NCBI RefSeq assembly: GCF_042648405.1
Contig: NZ_JBHRXV010000003.1
Location: 302,611-366,610, forward strand
Reading direction: 5' to 3'
Length of the DNA: 64,000 nucleotides
From: Sphingoaurantiacus capsulatus
GTDB lineage: Bacteria; Pseudomonadota; Alphaproteobacteria; Sphingomonadales; Sphingomonadaceae
Shown: piece by piece, positions 8,166-16,498 of the stretch
Numbering within the stretch: position 1 is the stretch's first letter
Layout: each line of letters begins with the position of its first letter
The notes under the pieces: model-generated
The model's database searches: none
What the model was told of the DNA's origin: nothing
Seen by the model: the letters and a program-made list of their open reading frames with translations, nothing else
Translations under genes and position numbers: made by a program

Positions 8166-9455
8166 TTGGCCAACGTGGTGGTGATCGGCGCCCAGTGGGG
8201 TGACGAGGGCAAGGGCAAGATCGTCGACTGGCTGTCGAGCCGCGCCGATGTCGTGGTGCGCTTCCAGGGCGGCCACAATGCCGGCCATACGCTGGTCGTC
8301 GGCAACCAGACCTACAAGCTGTCGCTGCTCCCCTCGGGCATCGTGCGCGGCACCCTGTCGGTGATCGGCAACGGCGTGGTGCTCGATCCGTGGCACCTGA
8401 AGGAAGAGATCGAGAAGCTGCGCGCGCAGGGCGTCGAGATAACGCCCGCCAATCTGCGCATCGCGGAGACCTGCCCGCTGATCCTGCCGTTCCACCGCGA
8501 TCTCGACGCGCTGCGCGAGGATGCGTCGGGCGCCGGCAAGATCGGCACCACGCGCCGCGGCATCGGCCCGGCCTATGAGGACAAGGTCGGCCGCCGCGCG
8601 CTGCGCGTCTGCGATCTCGCCCACCTCGACCAGGCGGGGCCGCAGATCGATCGCCTGCTCGCGCACCACAATGCGCTGCGCGCCGGCTTCAACGTCGAGC
8701 CGATCGACCGTGCGCAGCTGATCGCGGAACTGGAGGCGATCGCGCCGTTCGTGCTGCCCTACGCCCATCCGGCGTGGCTGGCGCTCAACGAGGCGCGCAA
8801 GGCCGGCAAGCGCATCCTGTTCGAAGGCGCGCAGGGTGTGCTGCTCGACGTAGACCACGGCACCTACCCGTTCGTCACTTCGTCGAACGTCGTCGCCGGG
8901 CAGGCGGCGGCCGGATCGGGCCTCGGCCCCAATGCGATTGGCTATGTGCTGGGGCTGGTGAAGGCCTATACGACGCGTGTCGGCTCGGGGCCGTTTCCCA
9001 CCGAGCAGGACAATGAGATCGGCCAGCGGCTTGGCGAGCGCGGCCATGAATTCGGTACCGTGACGGGCCGCAAGCGCCGCTGCGGCTGGTTCGACGCGGT
9101 GCTGGTCCGCCAGTCGGTCGCGGTCTCGGGCGTCACCGGCATTGCGCTGTCCAAGATCGACATCCTCGACGGCTTCGACGAGGTGATGATCTGCACCGGC
9201 TACAAGCTCGGCGACCGCACCCTCGACTATTTCCCCGCGCACCCGAGCGAGCAGGCCGCCGTCGAGCCGATCTACGAGCGGTTCGAAGGCTGGCAGGGCT
9301 CGACCGCCGGCGCCCGGTCATGGGCGCAGCTTCCGGCGCAGGCGATCAAGTATATCCGCCGCATCGAGGAACTGGTGAACTGCCCGGTGGCGCTGGTCTC
9401 GACCAGCCCCGAGCGCGAGGATACCATCCTCGTCCGCGATCCGTTCCAGGACTAA
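8166..9455 (+). CDS. purA: Adenylosuccinate synthetase
   Basis: 429-residue GTP-dependent enzyme joining aspartate to IMP in AMP synthesis. The N-terminus VVVIGAQWGDEGKGKIVDWL holds the GTP-binding loop and catalytic Asp; later LFEGAQGVLLDVDHGTYPFVT and TGRKRRCGWFDAV are also diagnostic. The start is TTG at 8166, because an AGGA lies eight bases upstream and homologues begin MANV. The longer open frame upstream runs antisense through the hydrolase gene start and is not coding. The transcript end is marked by a REP-like repeat. Confidence 0.96.
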   Translation: MANVVVIGAQWGDEGKGKIVDWLSSRADVVVRFQGGHNAGHTLVVGNQTYKLSLLPSGIVRGTLSVIGNGVVLDPWHLKEEIEKLRAQGVEITPANLRIAETCPLILPFHRDLDALREDASGAGKIGTTRRGIGPAYEDKVGRRALRVCDLAHLDQAGPQIDRLLAHHNALRAGFNVEPIDRAQLIAELEAIAPFVLPYAHPAWLALNEARKAGKRILFEGAQGVLLDVDHGTYPFVTSSNVVAGQAAAGSGLGPNAIGYVLGLVKAYTTRVGSGPFPTEQDNEIGQRLGERGHEFGTVTGRKRRCGWFDAVLVRQSVAVSGVTGIALSKIDILDGFDEVMICTGYKLGDRTLDYFPAHPSEQAAVEPIYERFEGWQGSTAGARSWAQLPAQAIKYIRRIEELVNCPVALVSTSPEREDTILVRDPFQD

Positions 9456-9462
9456 ATCTGAT

Positions 9463-9561
9463 CGTCATCCCCGCGAAGGCGGGGACCCCGTCCAAACAGG
9501 AAAATGCCCGCTCCGCGGGCGCCGCTCGCCGTGCTGGGTTCCCGCCTTCGCGGGAATGACG
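9463..9561. repeat. REP-like palindromic repeat, copy 2
   Basis: 99-base element between the convergent genes purA and the acylphosphatase. Inverted ends CGTCATCCCCGCGAAGGCGG and CCGCCTTCGCGGGAATGACG flank a centre with another small hairpin (GCCCG CTC CGGGC region near 9507-9520). Sited between two convergent stops, it could end transcription from both sides. Confidence 0.85.
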
Positions 9562-9567
9562 GGGTGA

Positions 9568-9858
9568 TTAAACCGTCGGCTTCTGCACGAAGCCGCTGGC
9601 GACGATGCCCTTGGCGGGCATCGCCTCGACACCGTCGACCTTCGCTATCATCGGCCCCTCATGTGCGCGGCGGATGAAATCCTCGACCGCCGCCGCCTCG
9701 CCGACGATCAGCGCTTCGACGCTGCCGTCGGTTCGATTGCGCGCCCAGCCGTCGAGGCCGAGGCCGCTGGCGGTCTCGACCGCCCACGCCCGATAGCCGA
9801 CGCCCTGGACGCGCCCGGTGATGCGCAGCCGCCGCGCGACATGCCCGGCGGGCAGCAC
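9568..9858 (-). CDS. acyP: Acylphosphatase
   Basis: 96-residue small enzyme that hydrolyses acyl phosphates. RRLRITGRVQGVGYRAW carries the family signature with the catalytic Arg (GVGYR) and GWARNRTDGSVEALIVG carries the second signature with the catalytic Asn. The start is not certain: GTG at 9858 lies just after the aroC stop and has GAGGG very close by, while an in-frame TTG at 9870 overlaps the aroC end. It is the last gene of the coupled minus-strand run yihY-fabI-VOC-aroC-acyP. Downstream is a REP-like element. Confidence 0.88.
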   Translation of the reverse strand: MLPAGHVARRLRITGRVQGVGYRAWAVETASGLGLDGWARNRTDGSVEALIVGEAAAVEDFIRRAHEGPMIAKVDGVEAMPAKGIVASGFVQKPTV

Positions 9859-9862
9859 GCCC

Positions 9863-10930
9863 TCAGCCAATCTGCGCCCGGTGCAGCAGCTTCTGGTCGG
9901 CAAGCACCAGCGCCATCATCGCCTCGGCGACCGGCGCGGCGCGGATGCCGACACAGGGATCGTGGCGGCCCTTGGTGACGATCTCGGTGGCCTGGCCCTC
10001 GCGGGTGACGGTCTCGACCGGCGTCAGGATCGACGAGGTCGGCTTGAGCGCGATGCGCACCACCACCTCCTGCCCCGTCGAGATGCCGCCGGCGACGCCG
10101 CCCGCATGGTTCGACAGGAAGGTCGGCCCATTGGCGCCGGGGCACATCGGGTCGGCATTCTCCTCGCCGCGCAGGCGCGCCGCGCCGAAGCCGTCGCCGA
10201 TCTCGACGCCCTTCACCGCGTTGATGCTCATCATAGCCGCCGCCAGCTCACCATCAAGCTTGGCATAGAGCGGCGCGCCCCAGCCGGCGGGTACGCCGGA
10301 AGCGACGCATTCGACCACGGCGCCGAGCGACGACCCCGACTTGCGCGCCGCATCAAGCGCGGCTTCCCATTCCGCCGCCACGATCGCGTCGGGACAGAAG
10401 AAGGGGTTGTTGTCGATCTCGGCGTCGTCGAAGCGATTGCGGTCGATGGCGATGCCGCCCAGCTCGACCAGATAGGCGCGGATGCGCACTTCCGGGATCA
10501 CTAGTCGCGCGACGCCACCCGCCGCCACCCGCGACGCGGTCTCGCGCGCGGAACTGCGCCCGCCGCCGCGCGGGTCGCGGAAGCCATATTTCGCGTCATA
10601 GGCATAATCGGCGTGGCCGGGGCGATACTTCGCCGCCACCTCCGAATAATCCTTCGATCGCTGGTCAACATTCTCGATCTGCAGCGCGATCGGCGTACCC
10701 GTCGTCCGGCCTTCGAACACGCCCGACAGGATACGCACCTCGTCGGGCTCGCGGCGCTGGGTGGTGAAGCGCGACTGGCCGGGGCGGCGCTTATCGAGCC
10801 ACGGCTGCAGATCAGCCTCGCTCAGCGTCAGCCCCGGCGGGCAACCGTCGACCACCGCGCCGATCGCCGGCCCGTGGCTTTCGCCCCAGGTGGAGAAGCG
10901 GAAGACCCGCCCGAAGCTGTTGAAACTCAC
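9863..10930 (-). CDS. aroC: Chorismate synthase
   Basis: 355-residue FMN-dependent enzyme forming chorismate from EPSP, the last shikimate step. SFNSFGRVFRFSTWGESHG with the conserved GESHGPAIG, the RRPGQSRFTTQRREPDEV block, and the SSARETASRVAAGGVAR signature (RETA) are all present. The start is a GTG at 10930 that shares bases with the stop of the VOC gene (GTGA overlap), so it is translationally coupled to it. Length is normal. Its place beside fabI rather than other aro genes is known in sphingomonads. Confidence 0.97.
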   Translation of the reverse strand: MSFNSFGRVFRFSTWGESHGPAIGAVVDGCPPGLTLSEADLQPWLDKRRPGQSRFTTQRREPDEVRILSGVFEGRTTGTPIALQIENVDQRSKDYSEVAAKYRPGHADYAYDAKYGFRDPRGGGRSSARETASRVAAGGVARLVIPEVRIRAYLVELGGIAIDRNRFDDAEIDNNPFFCPDAIVAAEWEAALDAARKSGSSLGAVVECVASGVPAGWGAPLYAKLDGELAAAMMSINAVKGVEIGDGFGAARLRGEENADPMCPGANGPTFLSNHAGGVAGGISTGQEVVVRIALKPTSSILTPVETVTREGQATEIVTKGRHDPCVGIRAAPVAEAMMALVLADQKLLHRAQIG

Positions 10931-11289
10931 GTGCCGGACTCCATGAATTCGATGCGATTGCCGAAGGGGTCGTGAGTGAAGAAGCGGCGGCGCCCCTCCA
11001 CGGGCGCATCGTCCTGCGCCTCGAAACCCGCGGCCGCCAGCCGGTCGCGCAGCGCCTCGAGCCCGTCGGTCGCCAGCGCGACATGCGCCTTGCGTGCCGC
11101 CCGGAAATCCTTCTCGACGCCCAGATGCAGCTGCTGTGCGCCGATCTCGAACCAGCAGCCGCCGCGCGCCGCCATGTCTGCCGGCTTGTCGATTTCGGTG
11201 AGGCCGAGCAGCTCGCCGAAGAAGCGGCGACCCGCCACCTCGCCATCGGGCGGGATGGCGATCTGGACGTGATCGATGGCCAGGGCCAT
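10927..11289 (-). CDS. VOC (glyoxalase/bleomycin resistance) family protein
   Basis: 120 residues with a single vicinal-oxygen-chelate fold: LAIDHVQIAIPPDGE at the start with a metal-ligand His, AHVALATDGLEALRDRL in the middle, and TPHDPFG-like FTHDPFGNRIEFME at the end with the ligand Glu. Members are metal-dependent lyases, dioxygenases or binding proteins; the substrate cannot be told. ATG at 11289 overlaps the fabI stop (ATGA), and its own stop overlaps the aroC start (GTGA). The tight coupling suggests constant co-expression rather than a shared pathway. Confidence 0.82.
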   Translation of the reverse strand: MALAIDHVQIAIPPDGEVAGRRFFGELLGLTEIDKPADMAARGGCWFEIGAQQLHLGVEKDFRAARKAHVALATDGLEALRDRLAAAGFEAQDDAPVEGRRRFFTHDPFGNRIEFMESGT

Positions 11290-12092
11290 CAGGCCAGCGC
11301 GATGTCGGGCGCGTCCTCGGCCTTCATGCCGATGACGTTGTAGCCGGCATCGACATGGTGGATCTCGCCGGTGACGCCGCTCGACAGGTCGGAGGCCAGA
11401 TACAGCCCGGCACCGCCGACCTCGTCGATGGTGACGTTGCGGCGCAGCGGCGAGTTGAGCTCGTTCCACTTCAGAATGTAGCGGAAGTCGCCGATGCCGC
11501 TGGCGGCCAGCGTCTTGATCGGCCCGGCGGAGATCGCGTTCACGCGGATGTTGTCGGGCCCCAGGTCCATCGCGAGATACTTCACGCTGGTCTCGAGCGC
11601 CGCCTTTGCCACGCCCATCACATTATAGTGCGGCACGACCTTCTCGGCGCCGTAATAGCTGAGCGTCAGCAGCGAGCCGCCGTTCGGCATCAGCGGCGCG
11701 GCGCGCTGCGCGCAGGCGACGAAACTGTAGGCCGAAATGTTCATCGTCATCAGAAAGTTGTCGAGCGTGGTGTCAACATACTTCCCGCGAAGCTCGTTCT
11801 TGTCCGAAAAGCCGATGGCGTGGACGAGGAAGTCGATCGTCGGCCAGCGGGCGGCGAGCCGCGCGAAGGCGTCGTCGAGCTTCGCCATGTCGGAGACGTC
11901 GCATTCGAGCAGGAAGTCGCTGTCGACCTCCTCGGCGAGCGGGCGCACGCGCTTTTCCAGCGCCTCGCCTTGATAGCTGAACGCCAGCTCCGCCCCTTGC
12001 GCATTCAGCGCCTTGGCGATGCCCCAGGCCAATGAGCGGTCGTTCGCCACGCCCATGATCAGCCCGCGTTTTCCTGCCATCAGTCCGGCCAT
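11289..12092 (-). CDS. fabI: Enoyl-[acyl-carrier-protein] reductase (NADH)
   Basis: 267-residue short-chain dehydrogenase that does the last reduction of each fatty-acid elongation cycle. GKRGLIMGVANDRSLAWGIA is the FabI nucleotide-binding signature, and YNVMGVAKAALE supplies the catalytic Tyr-x6-Lys. ATG at 12092 overlaps the stop of the upstream YihY-type gene (ATGA); a second in-frame ATG four codons later (12080) is possible. Its own end overlaps the VOC gene start. Confidence 0.96.
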   Translation of the reverse strand: MAGLMAGKRGLIMGVANDRSLAWGIAKALNAQGAELAFSYQGEALEKRVRPLAEEVDSDFLLECDVSDMAKLDDAFARLAARWPTIDFLVHAIGFSDKNELRGKYVDTTLDNFLMTMNISAYSFVACAQRAAPLMPNGGSLLTLSYYGAEKVVPHYNVMGVAKAALETSVKYLAMDLGPDNIRVNAISAGPIKTLAASGIGDFRYILKWNELNSPLRRNVTIDEVGGAGLYLASDLSSGVTGEIHHVDAGYNVIGMKAEDAPDIALA

Positions 12093-13042
12093 CAGTCGCA
12101 TCCCGTCGGTTTGTCTTCGGCTTCCTCTAGTCGGTTTTTGGGCGTTTGCGCCAGCGCGGCGTTCAACTCGGCGCCCAGCACGAAGCCGAGGCCGACGATC
12201 CAGAAAAAGATCAGCGAGATCATCACGCCCGCCAGCGACCCGTAGGTAAGATCGTAGGGGGCAAGGCTGCCGAGCACGAGCGGCAGCAGCATGGTGGTGA
12301 GGATCCACACCGCCGTGGTCAGCACCGCGCCCGGCCATTTCGGGCAGCCGGCGCGAAACTTCATCGGGGTGAGCGACACGAACAATATGTAAAGTGCGAC
12401 GAACAGCGCGATGATCGGCGCAATGCGGCCCCAGGCGATGAGCGACAGCGCGTCGTCCGCCCAAGGGATGATGAATTCGACGAACTGCTCGACGCCGGTC
12501 AGGATCACCTGCGCAGTGAAGGCGATCAGCATCAGGATCACCGATCCGATGATCAGCGCGAAACTGCCGAGGCGATAGCGCCAGATCGGAAGTCCGCCGC
12601 CGCGCACTTCATAGGCGCGCCGCAGGATGTCGCGGATCGTCTCGATGAAGCTGCCGACCGACCACAGGCCGACGACGATACCGAAGGTGAGCAACTGCCC
12701 CGACCGCGCGGTCAGCACATCGCTGATCGGCTTCGCCAGCAGGTCAGCGACGTCCTTGGGGAGCGTCAGCAGGAAATTGTTGATGGCGATCGACACATCG
12801 TCGCTCTGGCCCGCCACACCGGCGATAGCAGCGACGATGATGAAGAAGGGGAACAGCGTCAGGAGAGACAGATAGGCAAGGTTGCCCGCGTGGATGAAGC
12901 CATCCTCCCACGTATGCGACAGCACCCGGCTGCCGATCGCGAAGGCACGGCTGAATCGGTTCCGGCAATAGCCGAGTGCACGGGCGAAGCGGCCGATTTC
13001 GGCCGCGACTTCTCCCGGGATGCTGTCAGGTGCTGCTGCCAT
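12092..13042 (-). CDS. YihY/virulence factor BrkB family membrane protein
   Basis: 316-residue inner membrane protein with six hydrophobic segments. The family hallmark is seen in FIHAGNLAYLSLLTLFPFFIIV (about residues 57-78), followed by segments near 120-140, 160-190, 205-225, 240-265 and 275-300 and a Glu/Asp-rich tail. Function is not known for the family; it was once misnamed ribonuclease BN. ATG at 13042 is used because AAGGACGGA lies upstream and it falls 19 bases after the dnaJ stop; the longer open frame would run back into dnaJ. It opens the coupled run to fabI. Confidence 0.88.
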   Translation of the reverse strand: MAAAPDSIPGEVAAEIGRFARALGYCRNRFSRAFAIGSRVLSHTWEDGFIHAGNLAYLSLLTLFPFFIIVAAIAGVAGQSDDVSIAINNFLLTLPKDVADLLAKPISDVLTARSGQLLTFGIVVGLWSVGSFIETIRDILRRAYEVRGGGLPIWRYRLGSFALIIGSVILMLIAFTAQVILTGVEQFVEFIIPWADDALSLIAWGRIAPIIALFVALYILFVSLTPMKFRAGCPKWPGAVLTTAVWILTTMLLPLVLGSLAPYDLTYGSLAGVMISLIFFWIVGLGFVLGAELNAALAQTPKNRLEEAEDKPTGCD

Positions 13043-13061
13043 TCCGTCCTTGTCGACCAGC

Positions 13062-14012
13062 CTAGTCGACGCCAAGCCCCGCCCGCGGGTTGTGCGCCTT
13101 GCCTTCCACCCAACGCTCCGCAAAGTCACGAAGCTCCGCATCGTCGGCGGGAAGTTCGATCATCAGCGCGACGAACTGGTTGCCGCGCTCGCCGCCGGCC
13201 TTGGTGAAGCCCTTGCCGCGCAGGCGCAGCACCTTGCCGCTGCTCGATCCGGCCGGGATCGCGACCACCACCGGGCCATCGACCGTCGGCACCTTCACTT
13301 TGGCGCCAAGCACCGCCTCGTCGAGGCGCACCGGCAGCTCCATGCGCACGTCGTCGCCGTCGCGGGTGAAGAAGCGGTGGCCGGCGATGTCGAGCGTGAC
13401 CAGGGCGTCACCCGCGCCGCCGCCGCCGCTTTCGCCCTGCCCGGCCAGCTTCACCTGACGACCGCTGGCGAAGCCCGCCGGCAGCTTCAGGTCGATGGTC
13501 TTGCCGTTGCGCAGCGTGATCCGCTGCGGCTCGAGCCGCGCCGCCGCCTCGAACGGCACCGACAGGCGATAGGCGACATCGGCGCCCTTCGCCGGCGGAC
13601 GCCGCCGCAGCTCGTCGAAATCGAAGCCGAAGCCGCCACCGCCGCCGGCGCGCCGGTTGGCACGGCCGAACAGCTCGGAAAACAGGTCGCTCGGGTCGCC
13701 GCCGAACTCGAAGCCGCCAGCACCTCCGCCTTGCGCGCCGGTGCGGGTGTAGGGGCCGCCCCCACCGCCGAAGCCGAACGGTGCCTTGGGGGATCCGCTC
13801 TCATCGATCTCGCCGCGGTCATATTGCGCGCGCTTGTCGCTATCGCTCAGGATCGCGTAGGCGGCCGACACCTCCTTGAAGCGCTCGGCGGCCTTGGCGT
13901 TATCCTTGTTGCGGTCGGGATGCGATTCCTTGGCGAGCTTGCGATACGCCTTCTTGATCTCGTCATCGCCCGCCCCGCGCGCGACGCCCAAAGTGGAATA
14001 GAGATCCTTCAT
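13062..14012 (-). CDS. DnaJ-like (CbpA-type) co-chaperone
   Basis: 316 residues. An N-terminal J domain has the HPD motif (KESHPDRNK, about residues 29-37). It is followed by a Gly/Phe-rich linker (about 76-130) and two C-terminal peptide-binding domains, with no Cys-rich zinc finger, so it is CbpA-like rather than full DnaJ. It should stimulate DnaK ATPase. Neighbours dnaJ-like, yihY, fabI on this strand and pdxH across the divergent gap are a common sphingomonad arrangement. ATG at 14012 is preceded by a 166-base divergent promoter region in which I see no clear operator. Confidence 0.9.
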   Translation of the reverse strand: MKDLYSTLGVARGAGDDEIKKAYRKLAKESHPDRNKDNAKAAERFKEVSAAYAILSDSDKRAQYDRGEIDESGSPKAPFGFGGGGGPYTRTGAQGGGAGGFEFGGDPSDLFSELFGRANRRAGGGGGFGFDFDELRRRPPAKGADVAYRLSVPFEAAARLEPQRITLRNGKTIDLKLPAGFASGRQVKLAGQGESGGGGAGDALVTLDIAGHRFFTRDGDDVRMELPVRLDEAVLGAKVKVPTVDGPVVVAIPAGSSSGKVLRLRGKGFTKAGGERGNQFVALMIELPADDAELRDFAERWVEGKAHNPRAGLGVD

Positions 14013-14178
14013 CGTTCGTCAGTCACCACAGGCTGGGAGCTAAATCTACTGTTACACAGCAGCAACACGGCAGAGATAGGCACCACAGCGCCCGTCGAAA
14101 AGGTCTAACGCTTCGCGCTCGACCATGGCGCCACGGCTATGCGTTGCCCCGATGGCTGCCGGACATTAAGCAGGCGCC

Positions 14179-14769
14179 ATGTTCGCCACCATCCCCGAAA
14201 GCCCCTTCGAGCTGTTCGCCGCCTGGTTCGCCGAGGCGAAGGCGTCGGAGCCGAGCGACGCCAACGCCATGGCGCTTGCCACCGCCACGCCCGACGCACG
14301 ACCGTCGACGCGGATCGTACTGTGCAAGGGTTTCGACGAGCGCGGCTTCGTCTTCTATTCGAACCGCGAGAGCCGCAAGGGCGAGGAGCTGACCGCCAAT
14401 CCGCAGGTTCACCTCGACTTCCACTGGAAGTCGCTGAGGCGCCAGGTGCGCATCGACGGCCTCGCCGCGCCGGTCAAATCGGCCGAGGCCGACGCCTATC
14501 ACGCCAGCCGCCCGCGCGACTCGCAGCTCGGTGCCTGGGCCTCGGAACAGTCGCGCCCGATGCGCGACCGCGACACCTTCGAGCGGCGGATGGCCGCCTT
14601 CGCCGCCAAATATGAAGGCCGCCCGGTGCCGCGGCCGAAGCACTGGATCGGCTGGCGGGTGACCCCGTCGCAGATCGAGTTCTGGCAGGACCGCCCCAAC
14701 CGGCTGCACGACCGGCTCGTCTACAGCCGCACCGCCGAGGGCTGGTCGACCGGGCTGCTGTTCCCGTGA
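14179..14769 (+). CDS. pdxH: Pyridoxine/pyridoxamine 5'-phosphate oxidase
   Basis: 196-residue FMN enzyme making pyridoxal 5'-phosphate. The conserved run ANAMALATATPDARPSTRIV begins the FMN-binding barrel; later SRPRDSQLGAWASEQS and the C-terminal block with RLHDRLVYSR, ending GLLFP, are family signatures. The C-terminal end is complete. ATG at 14179 begins MFATIPESPFELF, a usual start. The stop overlaps the GTG of the following metal transporter by four bases (GTGA). The window also holds pdxJ at 57.7 kb, so two PLP-synthesis genes are present but far apart. Confidence 0.95.
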   Translation: MFATIPESPFELFAAWFAEAKASEPSDANAMALATATPDARPSTRIVLCKGFDERGFVFYSNRESRKGEELTANPQVHLDFHWKSLRRQVRIDGLAAPVKSAEADAYHASRPRDSQLGAWASEQSRPMRDRDTFERRMAAFAAKYEGRPVPRPKHWIGWRVTPSQIEFWQDRPNRLHDRLVYSRTAEGWSTGLLFP

Positions 14770-15692
14770 CCAGCCATCTCGAGGCGCGCGGCCGGCTGAC
14801 CCGGCGGGCGGCGCTCGCCTCGGTGGCGATGGCAGTGGCGCTGGTTGGCCTCAAGAGCTGGGCAGCGGCGAGCACCGGATCGGTGGCGATGCTCGGATCG
14901 CTCGCCGACAGCGCGCTCGACCTGCTCGCGTCCCTCGTGACCCTGATGGGCGTCGGCATCGCCGCGCAGCCGGCGGACGCCGAACATCGCTTCGGCCACG
15001 GCAAGGCGGAGGCCATCGCCGCGCTGTTGCAAACGATGCTGATCGGACTGTCGGCGCTCGCCATCGGCTGGCGGGCCGGCGCCGCCTTCGCAGCCCCCGC
15101 CGCACCCGCGGCGCCCGAACTCGGCATCGGCGTTTCGCTGGCGGCGATCGCCGCGACCCTCGCGCTGGTCAGCTATCAGCGGAAGGTCGCGCAGGCGACC
15201 GGCTCGCTCGCCATCCATACCGACCAGCTTCACTATCAGTCGGACCTGCTGCTCAACGTCTCGGTGATCGCGGCACTGCTGCTCGATGCGGGCCTCGGCC
15301 TGCGCGGCGCCGATGCGGCTTTCGGCCTGTTCATCGCGCTCTACCTCGTCACCGGCGCCGCGCGGTCGGCGCGCGCGGCGCTCGACATGCTGATGGACCG
15401 CGAATGGCCGGCCGAACGGCGGGAGCGGCTCGACAAACTGCTTGCCGGCCACCGGCTGGCCGGCGGGGTGCATTCGCTGCGCACCCGCACCAGCGGCGCT
15501 ACCGATTTCATCCAGTTCCACCTCTGGCTCGATCCGGCGATGAACGTGCGTGACGCGCATGCCGTGGTGGACGAGCTGGAGCGGCTGATCGAACGCGGTT
15601 TCCCGCACGCCGAAATCCTCATTCACGTCGACCCGGCCGGCAATATCGACCGCGACGACCAGTTCTTCGACACGCCGGAGCCCAATCGATGA
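14766..15692 (+). CDS. Cation diffusion facilitator (FieF/CzcD-like) transporter
   Basis: 308-residue inner membrane exporter of divalent metals. Membrane segments fall at about 15-35, 40-62, 80-100, 115-135, 158-175 and 180-198. Metal-site residues are visible in SLADSALDLLAS (Asp pair in helix 2) and in the HxxxD of IHTDQLHYQSDLLLN (helix 5). RFGHGKAEAIAALLQ is the loop signature. The cytoplasmic C-terminal domain includes MNVRDAHAVVDELERLIE. The GTG start overlaps the pdxH stop, and its stop overlaps the PhzF gene start (ATGA), so all three are co-translated. Confidence 0.92.
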   Translation: MTSHLEARGRLTRRAALASVAMAVALVGLKSWAAASTGSVAMLGSLADSALDLLASLVTLMGVGIAAQPADAEHRFGHGKAEAIAALLQTMLIGLSALAIGWRAGAAFAAPAAPAAPELGIGVSLAAIAATLALVSYQRKVAQATGSLAIHTDQLHYQSDLLLNVSVIAALLLDAGLGLRGADAAFGLFIALYLVTGAARSARAALDMLMDREWPAERRERLDKLLAGHRLAGGVHSLRTRTSGATDFIQFHLWLDPAMNVRDAHAVVDELERLIERGFPHAEILIHVDPAGNIDRDDQFFDTPEPNR

Positions 15693-16498
15693 CCGCCGAC
15701 CTGCCCTTCTTCCAGATCGACGCCTTCGCCGACCGCCCCTTCCAGGGCAATTCGGCGGCGGTGATGCCGCTCGACGCCTGGCTCGACGATGCGACGCTGC
15801 AGGGCATCGCGATGGAGAACAACCTGTCCGAAACCGCCTTCATCATCCCCGACTCTTCGGGCGAGGCCGACTATGAGCTGCGCTGGTTCACGCCGGCCAC
15901 GGAGGTCGAGATGTGCGGCCATGCCACGCTCGCCAGCGGCCACCATGTGCTGTCGCGCGAGCCGGCGATGGCCGAGGTGCGTTTCCGCACCCGCCATGTC
16001 GGCGTGCTGATCGTCGGCCGCCTCGGCGACAAGCTGCGGCTCGATCTGCCGGCGTGGCTGTCGGCGCCGGTCGATGGTGCGGCGCTCGCCGCCGCTTTCG
16101 GGGCGGCGCCCGAAGCGGTCTACCGAACCACCGATGCCGCCGAACCGAGCCTGATGGCGGTGTTCAGCGATGCGACGACCGTCCGCTCTCTGGCGCCCGA
16201 CTTCCGCGCCGTGGCCGCACTCGGCGGCGTGCTGGCGATGGCAACCGCGCCCGGCGACGACGGCGTCGACATGGTCAGCCGCGTGTTCGCGCCGGCCGCC
16301 GGCATCGACGAGGATCCGGTCACCGGATCGGCGCATGCGATGATGGTGCCGTATTGGGCGGAGCGGCTCGGCCGGAACAGCTTCACCGCCTTCCAGGCGT
16401 CGAAGCGCGGCGGCGCGATCGACTGCACGCTTGCCGGAGACCGCGTCCTGTTGGATGGCCGCTGCGTCACCGTGATCGAAGGTATTTTCCGGATCTAG
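15689..16498 (+). CDS. PhzF family isomerase/epimerase
   Basis: 269 residues with the diaminopimelate-epimerase-like fold. FFQIDAFADRPFQGNSAAV starts the protein; NNLSETAFI contains the family catalytic Glu, and EMCGHATLASGHHVL is the hallmark substrate loop. GIDEDPVTGSAHAMM near the C-terminus is also diagnostic. Substrates vary across the family, so a phenazine role should not be assumed. ATG at 15689 is coupled to the preceding CDF gene. Its TAG stop shares the palindrome CTAG with the stop of mnmA on the opposite strand. Confidence 0.88.
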   Translation: MTADLPFFQIDAFADRPFQGNSAAVMPLDAWLDDATLQGIAMENNLSETAFIIPDSSGEADYELRWFTPATEVEMCGHATLASGHHVLSREPAMAEVRFRTRHVGVLIVGRLGDKLRLDLPAWLSAPVDGAALAAAFGAAPEAVYRTTDAAEPSLMAVFSDATTVRSLAPDFRAVAALGGVLAMATAPGDDGVDMVSRVFAPAAGIDEDPVTGSAHAMMVPYWAERLGRNSFTAFQASKRGGAIDCTLAGDRVLLDGRCVTVIEGIFRI

